Assembly (NCBI GenBank): GCA_012517065.1
Contig: JAAYVR010000145.1
Location: forward strand, 1-62,296
Direction: 5' to 3'
DNA from: Verrucomicrobiota bacterium
GTDB taxonomy: Bacteria; Verrucomicrobiota; Verrucomicrobiia; Limisphaerales; J093
Length of the DNA stretch: 62,296 nucleotides
Shown here: positions 62,033 through 62,296 of the stretch, in pieces
How positions within the stretch are numbered: the stretch's first letter is position 1
Layout of the letters: each line of letters opens with the position of its first letter
Notes under the pieces: model-generated
What the model was told of the DNA's origin: nothing
Seen by the model: only the letters and a program-made list of their open reading frames with translations
Databases searched by the model: none
Program-made: the position numbers and the translations under genes

Positions 62033-62084
62033 TAGCCCACTGGCGATTGCGGCGCTGCAAGCTGTTTGAATTTAAATGCGCTTG

Positions 62085-62296
62085 GCGGGAGCGCGGGCAT
62101 TCTTGCAATGCGATATGGGGACAGACACGCAGTTTGCGCATCCCCGCCCGGTCAGCGTTCGGGCGCCGGATTTGAGTGATCCAAACTGGCCGTAGGGTTG
62201 GTCGTCGGGTTGATGCGGCCGGGGACGGCCGCGCTCCCCCGACGCCGTTGCTCTGCCCAGCGCGTTTGGAGGAGCGCGGGCATTCTTGCAGTGCGA
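62085..62296. repeat. Inverted R5-type repeat array with R3 motif at window edge
   Basis: The 29-base piece GGGAGCGCGGGCATTCTTGC-AATGCGA occurs at 62085-62113 and, slightly changed, at 62268-62296. Between them lie an R3 end motif in reverse (62113-62135) and a stretch (62173-62255) that is the inverse of the R5 unit (GTTGATGCGGCCGGGGACGG). The junction GGGGATGCGCAAA next to the R3 motif is the same as at 39565-39590. The array runs off the right edge. Confidence 0.78.

Overview
The window looks like a chromosomal segment of a Verrucomicrobiota bacterium (Pedosphaera/Limisphaera-like), by inference only. The evidence is two DUF1559-type pseudopilins with the ELLVVI N-terminus and a C-terminal DGH motif, a DUF1080 protein next to an SMP-30 protein, a very large thioester alpha-2-macroglobulin, a hybrid kinase with a LamG-like sensor, large secreted proteins ending in a short FYR-type tail, and a Y1-type transposase. 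Planctomycetota or Lentisphaerota are less likely alternatives. No rRNA, tRNA or CRISPR array was found.

Layout. 1-662: the start of a leftward Y1-like transposase and its flank. 663-5930: a glycosyltransferase and SGNH hydrolase pair (leftward), divergent from a carbamoyltransferase / SxtJ-like / DUF5989 trio; this looks like a carbamoylated or acylated glycan or small-molecule module. 6071-10663: dnaB, bamA and skp tightly packed (replication helicase, then outer-membrane assembly). 10712-13787: a SirB1-type protein, then a secreted DUF1080 protein and an SMP-30 lactonase-like protein. 14617-17652: a four-gene operon of a membrane-anchored helical protein, a pseudopilin, and an ABC-2 exporter. 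18485-22919: a hybrid histidine kinase, a DedA protein and a cupin. 23214-28313: an orphan PTS EIIC and a secreted PA14/PA protein. 29302-38812: the alpha-2-macroglobulin, then (leftward) an NtrC-type regulator overlapping a membrane glycosyltransferase. 39921-47046: priA, a divergent membrane pyrophosphatase, a second pseudopilin and a CDF metal transporter. 47801-60815: secreted adhesin-like and glycosidase-like proteins, an SSS symporter, a UreF-like protein, an HtrA-like protease, a YdcF protein and an SppA peptidase. 60968-62296: a scar region with a chimeric MacB-type permease fragment, a DUF6788 gene and repeats.

The most striking feature is a dense, layered set of intergenic repeats that I label R1 to R6. 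R1 is a roughly 100-bp element with 20-bp inverted ends (7 copies plus a stray arm). R2 is built round the palindrome GCGGCAGCTTGCTGCCGC. R3 is a roughly 140-bp element whose two ends both carry the sequence AAACAACG-G-CTGTC. R4 is a roughly 70-bp palindrome, five of whose seven full copies sit at gene ends. R5 is a 151-bp tandem repeat. R6 contains two small GC hairpins. R1, R2 and R3 recur in the same order with near-constant spacing. The R3 end motif also lies in the flank of the Y1-like transposase at the left edge. Together they look like non-autonomous elements mobilised by Y1/REP-type transposases, although this is inference.
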